A stretch of DNA of 49,379 nucleotides, from contig DAOVTB010000010.1 of assembly GCA_030633305.1 (NCBI GenBank), forward strand, positions 1 through 49,379, given 5' to 3'. Below the pieces are notes generated by a model, which saw nothing but the letters and a program-made list of their open reading frames with translations, did not search any database and had not been told where the DNA came from. A program made the translations under genes and the position numbers. Position 1 is the stretch's first letter, and the number at the start of each line of letters is the position of its first letter. This document shows positions 15,765 to 24,385 of this stretch, in pieces. The DNA comes from Candidatus Muiribacteriota bacterium (lineage in GTDB: Bacteria > Muiribacteriota > DAOVTB01).

Positions 15765-17486
15765 ATGGTGAAAAAATTATTGATGACTATTATGGTAATC
15801 CTTGTATTTGCTTCAATCTGTCATTGTGGAAGTCTGATGGAACGGATACTTTTTAAAAAAGCTAATATTTACTGGGAAAAAAAGAATTATGTCCTTTCTG
15901 AAAAACTCTATGCACAATGCTTGAAAATCGATAGTGAAAACAAAAAGTTTTTATACAGATATCTCCTTTCAAAAATGAATCAGAATAAATATATTGAAGT
16001 TTTAAGTTTTTTTGATAATTTGAAAATGAAAAAACTTGGTTTAAAGCTTCTTCAATTAAAAAGAAATGCTCGAACTCAGTTATTTATGAATACCAAAAAA
16101 GTGGATGGCACAGTAAAGGCAAAAATATCAAAAAAACTTAATGCAAGTGAGATCAGTTTTAATACTATTCCAGACGCAATTGAAGGCAAAAAGGGTGAAA
16201 ATATAAAAATCATCCTGGATATGAAGAAGTTCAAAAAGAATGCTAAAAACATTTATGTCCATCTTGAAAAGATTGGATACCCATATTATGCCAATTTCTG
16301 TATGGTAGAAAAGAAAGAAAAATTGTGGGAAATCAATTTTTCAATCAAAAAGAAATTTTCAGATGTGAAACTGGATTTACCTATTTATGTATTTTATTCA
16401 AAAAAAGATTTTTATTATTATAATCTAAGAATAATTATGTCTAGTGGAAGTGTAAAAGTTGAAGGCCTTTCCTATACTAATGAATTGCAATACTTGAATG
16501 ATAGGGCTGTAATGATGAGTCGTGGTGAAGTAAAGTTCAAGGATTTTAAAATCGTTGTTCCAGGTCAAACTATTAATAGTCAGAGTCTTGATAAGGGGAA
16601 AAAGCTTGAAATTGGTACTGATTATTTTATCTGGGTAGTTGCCACTAAGGACAAGAATGCAAAGACTATACTTACTAAAAAGAAAAAAGATATAAAAAAT
16701 GGGCAGATGATTGGTTATTTTCATGTTGGCCCAGCGGGAAAAATATTAAGATACAGTGTTACAACAAATGATAATCTTGATGGAAGCACACTTGCTCCTG
16801 GAATTCCTCTTCCGGGAATGGTAAAAGTCGGGAAATTTGCAATGGATATTTATGAATGCTCAATGTTTGATGGCAAAGTATCCCCGAGATATGGAGTAAA
16901 GCCGCTTGCTTTTGTACATCAGGGAAAGGCAAGGATGCTTGCCAGAAAAGCTGGTAAACGTCTTCCTACAAATGCAGAATGGTTTTTTTGTGCACAGTCC
17001 TGTAAGGATCCAGACCTTTATTATCGTGGAAATGGAAAAGAATATGGAAATATCTGGCCGCTTAGCATCCCTTTAAATAGTAAGGATTTTGCTGGTGTAA
17101 CAAATAATCCTCATGGACAAAATGGTGTAAAACTTACAGGTGGAACTCTTACAGGAACCTGTCCTCTTGATGTGAATATGTATGGAAACTATGATATGGT
17201 TGGAAATATCAGAGAATGGGTTAATGATGCATCAACTGGAAAGGAACCGCTTGAAGATGGATATATTGCTGAAGTCGATGGTAATGGAAATGTAACCAAA
17301 ACCCAAAAATTACCTAATAAGGCATTTAATGGTGATTATTATTTATCATCCAGAGGTCGGCCATGGAATGCAGTTTTACGTGGTGGATGCTGGTATGATG
17401 GACAACGTGGTGGAAAGTATTATCAGAACTTGTTCTGTCGCCAGGCGTATTTCAGTTATTCAACTGGTTTACGCTGCGCAAGATAG
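15765..17486 (+). CDS. Exported protein with C-terminal SUMF1 (formylglycine-generating-enzyme-like) domain
   Basis: The 573 residues start with a hydrophobic export signal (VKKLLMTIMVILVFASI) at ATG 15765, after GAGG. Residues about 25-85 look like a TPR-type helical pair (NYVLSEKLYAQCLKID). The middle is an uncharacterised beta-rich region. From about 345 on is a FGE-sulfatase/SUMF1 fold: GMVKVGKFAMDIYECSMF, RLPTNAEWFFCAQ, YDMVGNIREWVND, VLRGGCWYDGQRGG and STGLRCAR. SUMF1 proteins include sulfatase activators, EgtB-type oxygenases and catalytically inert binding proteins. The two cysteines of true formylglycine-generating enzymes are not clearly conserved, so activity is uncertain. A terminator follows. 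Confidence 0.82.
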   Translation: MVKKLLMTIMVILVFASICHCGSLMERILFKKANIYWEKKNYVLSEKLYAQCLKIDSENKKFLYRYLLSKMNQNKYIEVLSFFDNLKMKKLGLKLLQLKRNARTQLFMNTKKVDGTVKAKISKKLNASEISFNTIPDAIEGKKGENIKIILDMKKFKKNAKNIYVHLEKIGYPYYANFCMVEKKEKLWEINFSIKKKFSDVKLDLPIYVFYSKKDFYYYNLRIIMSSGSVKVEGLSYTNELQYLNDRAVMMSRGEVKFKDFKIVVPGQTINSQSLDKGKKLEIGTDYFIWVVATKDKNAKTILTKKKKDIKNGQMIGYFHVGPAGKILRYSVTTNDNLDGSTLAPGIPLPGMVKVGKFAMDIYECSMFDGKVSPRYGVKPLAFVHQGKARMLARKAGKRLPTNAEWFFCAQSCKDPDLYYRGNGKEYGNIWPLSIPLNSKDFAGVTNNPHGQNGVKLTGGTLTGTCPLDVNMYGNYDMVGNIREWVNDASTGKEPLEDGYIAEVDGNGNVTKTQKLPNKAFNGDYYLSSRGRPWNAVLRGGCWYDGQRGGKYYQNLFCRQAYFSYSTGLRCAR

Positions 17487-17517
17487 ATAAATCAAAAAAA
17501 ATATCTATATAATTTAT

Positions 17518-17545
17518 GGGGGCCAGATTTATCTGGCCCTCTTTT
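17518..17545 (+). terminator. Intrinsic terminator
   Basis: GGGCCAGA (17520-17527) pairs perfectly with TCTGGCCC (17532-17539) around the loop TTTA, then TCTTTT follows. It lies 31 bases past the SUMF1 gene stop. Confidence 0.85.
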
Positions 17546-17558
17546 GATATCCTTTTTG

Positions 17559-17590
17559 TTTTTTCTCTGTGTCTTTGTGCGATTTTTATT
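17559..17590 (+). repeat. Divergent copy of the CTTTGTGCC repeat
   Basis: CTCTGTGTCTTTGTGCGAT inside a T-rich flank matches the dispersed repeats at 22943 and 35503 only in part. It sits between the terminator and the 3' end of the minus-strand HEAT gene. Confidence 0.5.
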
Positions 17591-17598
17591 TTTGAAAA

Positions 17599-20394
17599 TT
17601 ACTCGATCTCTTCTTTTCTAGTTAGTATTTTGAAACTTTTTCCAGATTTGATAAGGGTATCTTTCATAGTTGATTCAGTGATTTCCCTATCTAGTTCAGT
17701 TCCATCGCTAAGAGTACCTTTCATAAAAATACTGTATGTTGTGATGTATTTAGACCCTTTCTGTACAACACTTTTAACATTAACTATTATCTTAGTTGTT
17801 CCAAGATTTTTTATCTCGTTATCAAGTTTTTTTGCAAAACTTGCATAATTATCACTTTCGTCCTTATATTGTTCGGAATAGCAATTTTTCAAGCTTGCAA
17901 TATCTTTGCTATTATAATGTTTTGTGAAGGAAGCGTAAAAAACGTTTATCTTTGATTTATAATCCTTTTTTTCTATTTTCTTTTTCTTAACTGGCTTTTT
18001 AGCTTTTTTGACAATTTCCTTTTTTGCTTTAATTACAGGCTTCTCTTTTGTTTTAAACTGAGAAGAAACCCATTTGCTGGTAGTAGATACCCATTTACTG
18101 GCACTGGAAAAAAATACTCCAGCATTATCAATAATTTTTCCGGTGAAAAGGAAAGCACAGTTTTCGATAACAAGAATTAAAATCAGAATATACAGGAATT
18201 TCTTAATATGTGGGGGAGTACAAAATACTTCCTTGATTACTTTTTTTTCAACTATCTTAGTTTTGATTTGTGGAGCAGATCTTTTGGTTTTAATATTTTC
18301 CTTGGATTGTTTCAAATCGTTTTTGTCAGAAAACCATATTTCATGAAGTGCTATCAACTGTCTTCTATTATCAATGGAATCAGTTGTGATGATTTTTTCG
18401 AGAAATTCATTTTTATTGATTTGTAATTTGTTTTCCTTAATAGCTTTTACGAATTCGCTGATGTCTTCAGTTGTAGTTTTAGTATCTTCATTATCAACAA
18501 GAGATTTATTAAAGTTGAAATAGATTTTTCTTGCAAAAGACTGGATGTTTTCAACTGGATTATTCATTTCTTGAAAAGCCAGATCTATTACCGCTTTGCA
18601 ATCGTCATTTTTTACAACAGATAACGTTTTTAATTTCAATTCATCATTTTCTTCAAAATTATAAAGGTTTACAATAAGATCGCCGAATTCTGAAGAATAA
18701 ATTTTTTCAAAGATTTCAAGGATAATTAACCGGATGTTCTTTTCAGGATAGTAATGGTATAGATCGAGAAGAAAAGTAAAATCACTTTTTCTTACATAAT
18801 TTTTTATATCATGTAAAAGATTTACAAGATTTTCAGGGGAGCTTTCTTCAATAATATCCCGGGCAATATCTTTGAGATAAAGATTCTCTATAGATTCTAT
18901 TCTTTTGAGAATATCTTTTTTCTTTTTTTGCCCATCATCTTCCAAATGATTATCCTTTTGCTCATCTTCATCAGTTATATCCTGCTTGATTTCATTCATT
19001 TCTTCTGATATTTTGTTTATCAATGCAGTATTTTTTTTGATTTTTGTAACGCTTGCATCAAGAGACTCACCAAGATAGAGTAATGTTCTTTCGCTCCAGT
19101 AAACAAGATTATCATCGTTTGAATTAGCAATATAATCTCTTAATACAGGAATAGCACTTTTTCCGACTTTTCTAAGATACAATGCAACTTTTTTTCTTAA
19201 AGTCCACTTTCCATGTCCAAAATATGGAATCAAAGCGATGATTATTTCTTTTGTAACAAGTCCTGGGTTCATTGTTTCGATAATTACGTTCAGAATATCC
19301 TCGTTATGGATATTCAAAAGTGTTGCAATTTCGTCTCTTGCCTCAAATGGATAATCTACCATGAGTTTGGAAAACCAGATGTATAATTCTATATCAATAA
19401 CATTGTCAGGAGCATTTATATAATCTCTAAGAAAATTAATAGTATATAAACCAAATTTTACAAGCTGATTGAAAGCATAGCGTTTTACTTCCCAGGATTC
19501 ATCAAGCAATAAGTCGACAAGCAGATTCATCGATTTTAAACTTCTGACTTCAGAAAGAGCTGCAATTAGATAAAAACTTCTGTCTGGAAGATCTGCAATT
19601 AAATTCCTGATTGTATTGATACTGCCTTCACCTTTGATTTTTGCAAAAAGTTTAAGTGCGGAGACTTTTAAATTTGAATGCCCTTTTTTAAATAATCTCT
19701 CCAAATCTGGAAAGATCTTTTCCCCCATGTTTTCCAATATTTCAAATGAACTTGCCCTTATCAGGAATGATTCGTCTTCAAGTGCCTTGATCAGTATTGG
19801 AATTGATTTATCAGATTCGGTCTCTCCAAGTGCTATTATTGAATAATAACGCATCATGTAGTTGTTTCCACGGCTTGCTCTTGCAAGATTATCGATACTT
19901 TGATTTCCCATTAATCTACCAAATATTTTCATGGTCCAGTACTGGACATTTCTATTTTTTGAATTTTGAAATGCTTTGATTAGAAATGGAGCGATTTTCT
20001 GACCTAATTTTATGATATTTTCGCTGACCTCCTGTCTAACTTTCCAGTCAGGGGATTTAAATAATTCTATTAATGCTTGAATTGAAAAATCATCATCAAA
20101 GATCATAAGGGCGGGGATGTAGTGTTTTGCAATAAAATAGCACTTTTCTTTAAAACGTTTTTTGATAACAATTATCAGCTGATCCTTGTATTCAAGAGCA
20201 TATTTTTTTTCAAAAATAAACAGTTTTACACACCAATATGTAAAATCTTCATTCCTGTTGGTTTGCATATGTTTGAGGGCTTCAGAAAAAACATCTGGAG
20301 ATAATTGACTATACAATTCATCAAATGCATTTTTTCGTTCCTGCCAGGAATCAGAAGCAAATTTTAAAATAAGTTTCTTAATGTTATCAGCCAT
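17599..20394 (-). CDS. Membrane-anchored HEAT-repeat protein with C-terminal NTF2-like domain
   Basis: The 931-residue protein starts at ATG 20394. Residues 1 to about 600 are consecutive helical pairs of HEAT type, such as SPDWKVRQEVSENIIKLG and DESFLIRASSFEILENMG, with a charged coiled break near 470-500. A single membrane helix follows (about 733-752, FLYILILILVIENCAFLF). Next come a duplicated SKWVS motif, a Lys-rich linker, and a last domain (about 811-925) that looks like an NTF2/SnoaL fold (FYASFTKHYNSKDIASLKNCY). The HEAT part is probably cytoplasmic and the NTF2-like part outside. HEAT solenoids usually bind proteins, so a scaffold linking cytoplasm and envelope is a reasonable inference. 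No partner is evident. Confidence 0.78.
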   Translation of the reverse strand: MADNIKKLILKFASDSWQERKNAFDELYSQLSPDVFSEALKHMQTNRNEDFTYWCVKLFIFEKKYALEYKDQLIIVIKKRFKEKCYFIAKHYIPALMIFDDDFSIQALIELFKSPDWKVRQEVSENIIKLGQKIAPFLIKAFQNSKNRNVQYWTMKIFGRLMGNQSIDNLARASRGNNYMMRYYSIIALGETESDKSIPILIKALEDESFLIRASSFEILENMGEKIFPDLERLFKKGHSNLKVSALKLFAKIKGEGSINTIRNLIADLPDRSFYLIAALSEVRSLKSMNLLVDLLLDESWEVKRYAFNQLVKFGLYTINFLRDYINAPDNVIDIELYIWFSKLMVDYPFEARDEIATLLNIHNEDILNVIIETMNPGLVTKEIIIALIPYFGHGKWTLRKKVALYLRKVGKSAIPVLRDYIANSNDDNLVYWSERTLLYLGESLDASVTKIKKNTALINKISEEMNEIKQDITDEDEQKDNHLEDDGQKKKKDILKRIESIENLYLKDIARDIIEESSPENLVNLLHDIKNYVRKSDFTFLLDLYHYYPEKNIRLIILEIFEKIYSSEFGDLIVNLYNFEENDELKLKTLSVVKNDDCKAVIDLAFQEMNNPVENIQSFARKIYFNFNKSLVDNEDTKTTTEDISEFVKAIKENKLQINKNEFLEKIITTDSIDNRRQLIALHEIWFSDKNDLKQSKENIKTKRSAPQIKTKIVEKKVIKEVFCTPPHIKKFLYILILILVIENCAFLFTGKIIDNAGVFFSSASKWVSTTSKWVSSQFKTKEKPVIKAKKEIVKKAKKPVKKKKIEKKDYKSKINVFYASFTKHYNSKDIASLKNCYSEQYKDESDNYASFAKKLDNEIKNLGTTKIIVNVKSVVQKGSKYITTYSIFMKGTLSDGTELDREITESTMKDTLIKSGKSFKILTRKEEIE

Positions 20395-20433
20395 TTTATT
20401 CCAATATCTTCAATTATTTGTTTACTTTTTTTT

Positions 20434-20451
20434 CGTGCCCTTTGTGGTTAA
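20434..20451 (+). repeat. Divergent copy of the dispersed repeat
   Basis: CGTGCCCTTTGTGGTTAA resembles the second half of the CTTTGTGCCTTAGTGCC family and lies 40 bases upstream of the HEAT gene start. Match is partial. Confidence 0.4.
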
Positions 20452-20544
20452 TTTTTTTGTTTTTGTAAATATGACACAGTATGCAAGAAACACTCCTATT
20501 ATTTTAGTCAATCTAAGCAAGTTTTTCAATGTATTTATGGGAAT

Positions 20545-20577
20545 AAAAAAAGGAAGAACAAATTTGCTCTTCCTTTT
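20545..20577 (-). terminator. Intrinsic terminator of the proline-rich gene
   Basis: On the minus strand AAAAGGAAGA and TCTTCCTTTT (20577-20568 and 20557-20548) form a perfect 10-bp stem with a 10-base loop, running into more Ts. It lies 25 bases past the stop at 20602. Confidence 0.75.
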
Positions 20578-20601
20578 AAAAAAAAATTATTGAAAATTTG
20601 A

Positions 20602-21747
20602 TTACGGATTTATTCCAGTCATCCTTCTATATTCGTTTTTTGCTTCATCGCGTTGAAGTTTAGCTAGTGTTTCGGTAACGCTGTTATAAGATGCGTTATG
20701 ATATTGTCTATCGAAACGTCTGAAATCATCATATGCTCTGTCAGGATTGTAATAGAGATAATTGCCTCTACTTTTATGTGAGTAATAATCCGACTTCCCA
20801 TATTTGTAAGCCATTTTAGCTATTGCTTCATCAGTGGAATTCATAGGGGAATTCTGGTAAAGTCTGTATTGACGAATATATTCATCCCATGCGCCTCTGG
20901 CAGATGGATAAATGTTGTAGCCCTGCGTGATCATATCATCAAGTTTTCTTTTTGATCTGTTGTACTCTCTTTTTGCATCTCTTTCTTCCCAAGATCCATA
21001 AGCAGCTCTCTGATATCGCCTGTACCAATCCAGAACATCATTATATGCCTGAAGACATGAATGATATGAAGGAGGATTGTAAGGTGGCGGCGATGGAGGA
21101 TTATATGGCGGTGGTGTCGGCGGATTATACGGTGGCGGAGTTGGAGGATAAGGATTTGGAGCATTAGGATGCGGTTGCCATGGCCAATGACCCTCACCTG
21201 GTGGAGGAGTTGTTGGGCCTGTTATCGGAGCACTTGGTCCCCAGCTTCCCCATACAACTGTACCGTTTGGTCCGCCCAAGTGGTAATGTGGGTAAGACGA
21301 AGAATGGTCAAGATGTACGACCTTGGTACTGAGTTTATTAAGCTTTTTGATATAACCCTGTACAGCTTTTCTATTTGTTTTATTAAAAGTGGGTGCTGCT
21401 GCCATGAGGAGTTTATTGATTTTTATGATTGAAAGGCCATCACTGGCTGTAAGGTTTTTTGTATAATATTTTTCAATGACAGAAAGGTTCTTTTTTACGT
21501 CACCTTTTTTTATGCTTTTTGCAATATGTTTAAGGACTATCATTCTTTCAGAATTCCAATGTTCGATGCAGGTTCCTGCTTTTGTAGGTTTTCTAGTCCT
21601 CGAAAGGCTTTTAAGTCTTAAGTTTGCTTCTCCAAGTTGATCCAGTAGTTCTGTAAGTTTTGGAATCCTTACGCCCTTTTTATCTGCAGAAAATGCAAAT
21701 GAAGTGAATGCAAAGACGAAAAGTAGTAAAATTGTAAATTTTTTCAT
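20602..21747 (-). CDS. Exported proline-rich protein with three 52-residue C-terminal repeats
   Basis: The 381 residues start with a signal peptide (MKKFTILLLFVFAFTSFAFS, cleavage near ADKK). Residues 25-140 are a helical domain. A Gly/Pro/Trp stretch leads to an 8-residue repeat of PTPPPYNP type (tyrosines 207, 215 and 223). The rest is three tandem units with an exact 52-residue period starting at A234, A286 and A338: AYNDVLDWYRRYQ, AWDEYIRQYRLYQ and AYDDFRRFDRQYH, each continuing to S..E..AK about 20 residues on. The repeat is helical and aromatic. A consensus promoter and AGAGGAGG before the ATG predict high expression. I know no family; a surface or wall-associated role is inferred from the design. 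Confidence 0.8.
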   Translation of the reverse strand: MKKFTILLLFVFAFTSFAFSADKKGVRIPKLTELLDQLGEANLRLKSLSRTRKPTKAGTCIEHWNSERMIVLKHIAKSIKKGDVKKNLSVIEKYYTKNLTASDGLSIIKINKLLMAAAPTFNKTNRKAVQGYIKKLNKLSTKVVHLDHSSSYPHYHLGGPNGTVVWGSWGPSAPITGPTTPPPGEGHWPWQPHPNAPNPYPPTPPPYNPPTPPPYNPPSPPPYNPPSYHSCLQAYNDVLDWYRRYQRAAYGSWEERDAKREYNRSKRKLDDMITQGYNIYPSARGAWDEYIRQYRLYQNSPMNSTDEAIAKMAYKYGKSDYYSHKSRGNYLYYNPDRAYDDFRRFDRQYHNASYNSVTETLAKLQRDEAKNEYRRMTGINP

Positions 21748-21785
21748 AAATCCTCCTCTATTACCTGAAACAGGCTCAGTATTAA

Positions 21786-21814
21786 ATTATAAGTAGAATT
21801 AATATATTTGTCAA
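21786..21814 (-). promoter_or_regulatory. Perfect consensus sigma70 promoter
   Basis: On the minus strand TTGACA (21814-21809), 17 bases, TATAAT (21791-21786): an exact match to the consensus. Transcription would start near 21779, with a 32-base leader to the proline-rich gene. This is the strongest promoter in the window. Confidence 0.9.
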
Positions 21815-21907
21815 TTATTTCATCTTTCAAGAAACTACTTTAAAAAAAAGTAAAAAACCATTATAATGTGAAAATCTTGATACTAGAAAAGGAATTAATA
21901 CAAAAAT

Positions 21908-22444
21908 ATGGCTTTGACTGATTTTACACTGATTGAAAAAACGAAAGATTTTAATAAATTCTGTCAGTTTTTAATGAATGAGAAATATATATCCCTTGAT
22001 GTCGAAACGGCAATGTATACTAATCCGCCTAGATTATGTCTTATCCAGATTTCGACTGAAGAAAATAATTGGATTTGTGATCCATTAAAGATAATTGATA
22101 TTAGCGCAATTCAAGAAGTTCTTGAAAATAAATCGATTATTAAGATTATCCATAACGCTTCTTTTGAAAAAAGAGTTTTTAAACAGTACGGATATGAAAT
22201 TGAAAATGTATTTGATACTCTTGCAATCTCAAGAAAAATTAGAGGAATGAAAATCTCAGGAGGACATACGTTGCAAAGTGTTTGCTCCAGAGAACTTGAT
22301 GTCAAAATGGATAAGTCACAACAATGTTCTAATTGGATACTTCGTCCATTAAGTCAAAGGCAGCTTGATTATGCCTATCTTGATTCCAAGGTTTTGATCG
22401 ATCTATATGCAATTTTTACCAAAGAGCTTAATCCGAACATTTGA
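21908..22444 (+). CDS. RNase D-like 3'-5' exonuclease (DEDDy)
   Basis: The 178-residue protein is a single DEDD exonuclease domain. Exo I is SLDVETAM (D31, E33), Exo II is IIHNASFEKRVF and Exo III is LDYAYLDSKVLIDLY. RNase D has D in the Exo II place where this protein has E (HNASFE); that form occurs in a related branch. It lacks the HRDC domain of true RNase D, so the likely role is trimming of RNA or DNA 3' ends. A TATAAT at 21862 lies about 40 bases upstream, without a convincing -35. It stands alone, with a long repeat-rich gap downstream. Confidence 0.85.
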   Translation: MALTDFTLIEKTKDFNKFCQFLMNEKYISLDVETAMYTNPPRLCLIQISTEENNWICDPLKIIDISAIQEVLENKSIIKIIHNASFEKRVFKQYGYEIENVFDTLAISRKIRGMKISGGHTLQSVCSRELDVKMDKSQQCSNWILRPLSQRQLDYAYLDSKVLIDLYAIFTKELNPNI

Positions 22445-22600
22445 CGAGCGATCTTTGAATTTTCTCATGTCAGTCCAAAGTTCAAAATACAGAAGAGTAT
22501 TCCTCGCTTTGATCAGACATGAAAAAATCCAAATCTCATCTCGGCAAATGCCCGGATTGTATTAGATTAAATAAGAAAAATACTAAATATCAATAAGATG
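22445..22600. other. Gene-free stretch leading into the repeat cluster
   Basis: This is the first part of a 664-base gap. I see no gene. TCATGTC (22465-22471) and GACATGA (22516-22522) form a 7-bp inverted repeat with a 44-base loop that could be a degenerate palindromic element. The rest of the gap is described in the entries for 22601 to 23072. Confidence 0.4.
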
Positions 22601-22657
22601 GGATCACATGGACTTTTGTTATGCTCGGAATTCGAGCATCATGAAAGTGCTTTGACC
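22601..22657. repeat. GGGTCA-type long palindrome, copy 1
   Basis: GGATCA and GACTT pair with AAGT and TGACC across about 57 bases. The centre is the perfect stem ATGCTCG (22621-22627) / CGAGCAT (22633-22639). On the plus strand the tail reads TGACCCCTGCGCCAGATTAG, matching the tail of the copy at 30957 (CTGACCCTCGCGCCAGGTTA). Confidence 0.65.
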
Positions 22658-22710
22658 CCTGCGCCAGATTAGTTGTTTCCACCCAAAGTGGTATAGAAAA
22701 TATGCGATGT

Positions 22711-22761
22711 GGTGTCCAGGTCTCATTTTGGGAACGAAATCCAACGAGAGACACTGGCACC
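22711..22761. repeat. Palindrome inside the repeat cluster
   Basis: GGTG (22711), CCAG (22716) and TCTC (22721) pair with GAGA (22746), CTGG (22754) and CACC (22758). The stem is interrupted but symmetrical. Together with its neighbours it makes this gap a cluster of palindromes rather than a gene. Confidence 0.5.
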
Positions 22762-22813
22762 GTACAGTCAGTCTGCGGATTTGATAATAATGCCAAATAT
22801 AAATATAGATTGT

Positions 22814-22917
22814 GTCAGAAGGACTTGAATTTTCTTTGATGTTCAAAAAAATTCAATGTGCCCTGATGCGTTATGACAACGCCATATTACCTCGAGCTAA
22901 ACAAAAGTCCTTCTGAC
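22814..22917. repeat. GGGTCA-type palindrome, copy 2, with 13-bp inverted ends
   Basis: GTCAGAAGGACTT (22814-22826) is repeated exactly in reverse complement at 22905-22917. Inside, TTGAATTTTCTTTGA (22825-22839) pairs with TCAAAAAAATTCAA (22843-22856). The inner core AATTTTCTTTGA/TCAAAAAAATT is identical to that of the copy at 30957, showing that both come from one repeat family. Confidence 0.75.
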
Positions 22918-22942
22918 CCTAGCTGATATTAACTTTTCGCTC

Positions 22943-22972
22943 TTTCTTTGTGCCTTAGTGCCTTTGTGTGAT
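22943..22972 (+). repeat. Dispersed intergenic repeat, CTTTGTGCCTTAGTGCC family
   Basis: Identical over about 33 bases to the copy at 35503. It is followed by CTCTGTGGTGAG (22990-23001), the second motif of the family. It lies about 140 bases before ftsY. Confidence 0.85.
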
Positions 22973-23043
22973 CTATTTACTCTTTTTTTCTCTGTGGTGA
23001 GTCTTTTTTCTTAATTTTTCTTCCTTTATGTACCTTCCAAGTA

Positions 23044-23072
23044 TTGTATTTTCTATAGATTAATAGTAATAT
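23044..23072 (+). promoter_or_regulatory. Probable promoter for the ftsY operon
   Basis: TTGTAT (23044-23049), a 17-base spacer, then TAATAT (23067-23072). A start near 23079 leaves a 30-base leader with GGAG before the ftsY ATG. Confidence 0.5.
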
Positions 23073-23108
23073 CGTGCGAAACTGACTAAATTTACCGGAG
23101 TAAAAGTA

Positions 23109-24374
23109 ATGTTTAAATTTATTAAAAATATATTCAAAAAAGATAAAGTTGAAGAGAAAAAAAAGGAATCAACTGTTGTAGAAGAAATTTCTGTTAAAGT
23201 TGAAACACCTGCGGTTGCTGAAGTTTCGTCGAAAGTGGAAACGTTGGTTAAGGAAGAAGTAAAAGAAGTTGGAGTGGAATCTGAAAAAGATGTTCAAGAA
23301 GAAATAACAGCTGAAACTCCTGTCTCTGAACCGGATATTATTCCCGAACCAGTGGTCGATGAAGTTCCTGTACCTGAGATTATTCCCGAAACCAAAGCAG
23401 AGGAAATAGCGGAGATTAAGGAAGTCGATGATACAATAGAAAAACCAGTCGAAAATGAAGAACTTACATGGCTGGAAAGGCTGAGAGTGGGACTTACAAA
23501 AACAAGAGAGAGTTTTACCCAGAAGATCAAGGAACTTGTTGGTAAAAGTCATAAAATTGATGATGAATTCCTGGAGGAACTTGAAGAAATTCTTATTACG
23601 ACTGATGTCGGTGTGAAAGGGATGACCAATATTCTTGAACATTTTCAGGAAATTGCAGAAATGGAAGAAATTCAGGATCATAGAGAATTACTTGATCTTT
23701 TAAAAGAAATATTTCATGTGATTCTTGATGATAAGCCAGTTCCTATTAAACTTAATGATGGCGAATTAACAGTAATCATGCTGGTTGGAGTTAATGGAAC
23801 TGGAAAGACTACGACGATTGGAAAACTGGCTAAAAAATATCGAGACCAAGGAAAAAGTGTCATGCTTGCAGCAGGCGATACATTCAGAGCTGCTGCAATT
23901 GAACAACTTACAGTATGGGCAAACAGAGTGGGATGTGACATAATCAAATATGAAAGCGGCGGAGATGCAGCAGCAGTTGTATTTGATGCAGTAACAGCTG
24001 CAAAAGCTCGAAAGAAAGATATTCTCCTTATAGATACTGCTGGAAGACTGCATACCAAAGTCAATCTCATGGAAGAACTAAAAAAAGTAAGGCGTGTAAT
24101 AAAGAAGGTGATTCCTGATGCTCCTCATGAAACTCTGCTTGCACTCGATGCAACAACAGGGCAGAATGCAGTGAACCAGGCAGCAGTATTTCACAAGGAA
24201 ATCGATCTGACTGGTTTGATCCTGACAAAACTTGATGGAACTGCCAAGGGTGGTATAGTTGTTGCAATAAAAGAGGAACTGAAATTACCTGTTAAAATGA
24301 TAGGCGTTGGTGAAAAAGTTCAGGATCTTCATGTTTTTGATCCTTCGGAATTTATTGAAGCGCTTTTAAGTTAG
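23109..24374 (+). CDS. ftsY: Signal recognition particle receptor FtsY
   Basis: FtsY is the membrane receptor that docks SRP-ribosome complexes at the translocon. The 421-residue protein has a long acidic, low-complexity N-terminal A-region (about 1-115, repeats of VE, EE and PE). Then comes the N domain and the GTPase domain: G1 GVNGTGKTT, DTAGRL (G3), and TKLDGTAKGG (G4/G5). The C-terminus reads VGEKVQDLHVFDPSEFIEAL. It opens an operon-like run: a HEAT gene follows 11 bases later, then ffh. The acidic extension, as in enterobacterial FtsY, fits a membrane-binding role. Confidence 0.96.
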   Translation: MFKFIKNIFKKDKVEEKKKESTVVEEISVKVETPAVAEVSSKVETLVKEEVKEVGVESEKDVQEEITAETPVSEPDIIPEPVVDEVPVPEIIPETKAEEIAEIKEVDDTIEKPVENEELTWLERLRVGLTKTRESFTQKIKELVGKSHKIDDEFLEELEEILITTDVGVKGMTNILEHFQEIAEMEEIQDHRELLDLLKEIFHVILDDKPVPIKLNDGELTVIMLVGVNGTGKTTTIGKLAKKYRDQGKSVMLAAGDTFRAAAIEQLTVWANRVGCDIIKYESGGDAAAVVFDAVTAAKARKKDILLIDTAGRLHTKVNLMEELKKVRRVIKKVIPDAPHETLLALDATTGQNAVNQAAVFHKEIDLTGLILTKLDGTAKGGIVVAIKEELKLPVKMIGVGEKVQDLHVFDPSEFIEALLS

Positions 24375-24385
24375 AGGAGTACTAG

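Noticed and set aside
17516-17848. 110-residue plus-strand reading frame
   Set aside because: It spans a terminator, a repeat and the antisense of the HEAT gene end.
21060-21145. Possible CRISPR-like tandem repeat
   Set aside because: The repeats are 24-base coding units for PTPPPYNP, with no spacers.
20931-21432. Reading frames opposite or inside the proline-rich gene
   Set aside because: They come from the repetitive Pro/Tyr codons of the real gene in other frames.
22590-22846. Two small minus-strand reading frames
   Set aside because: They lie wholly within palindromic repeats, have no ribosome-binding site and no recognisable protein.
23169-23681. 170-residue minus-strand reading frame
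   Set aside because: It is the antisense of the low-complexity acidic region of ftsY.
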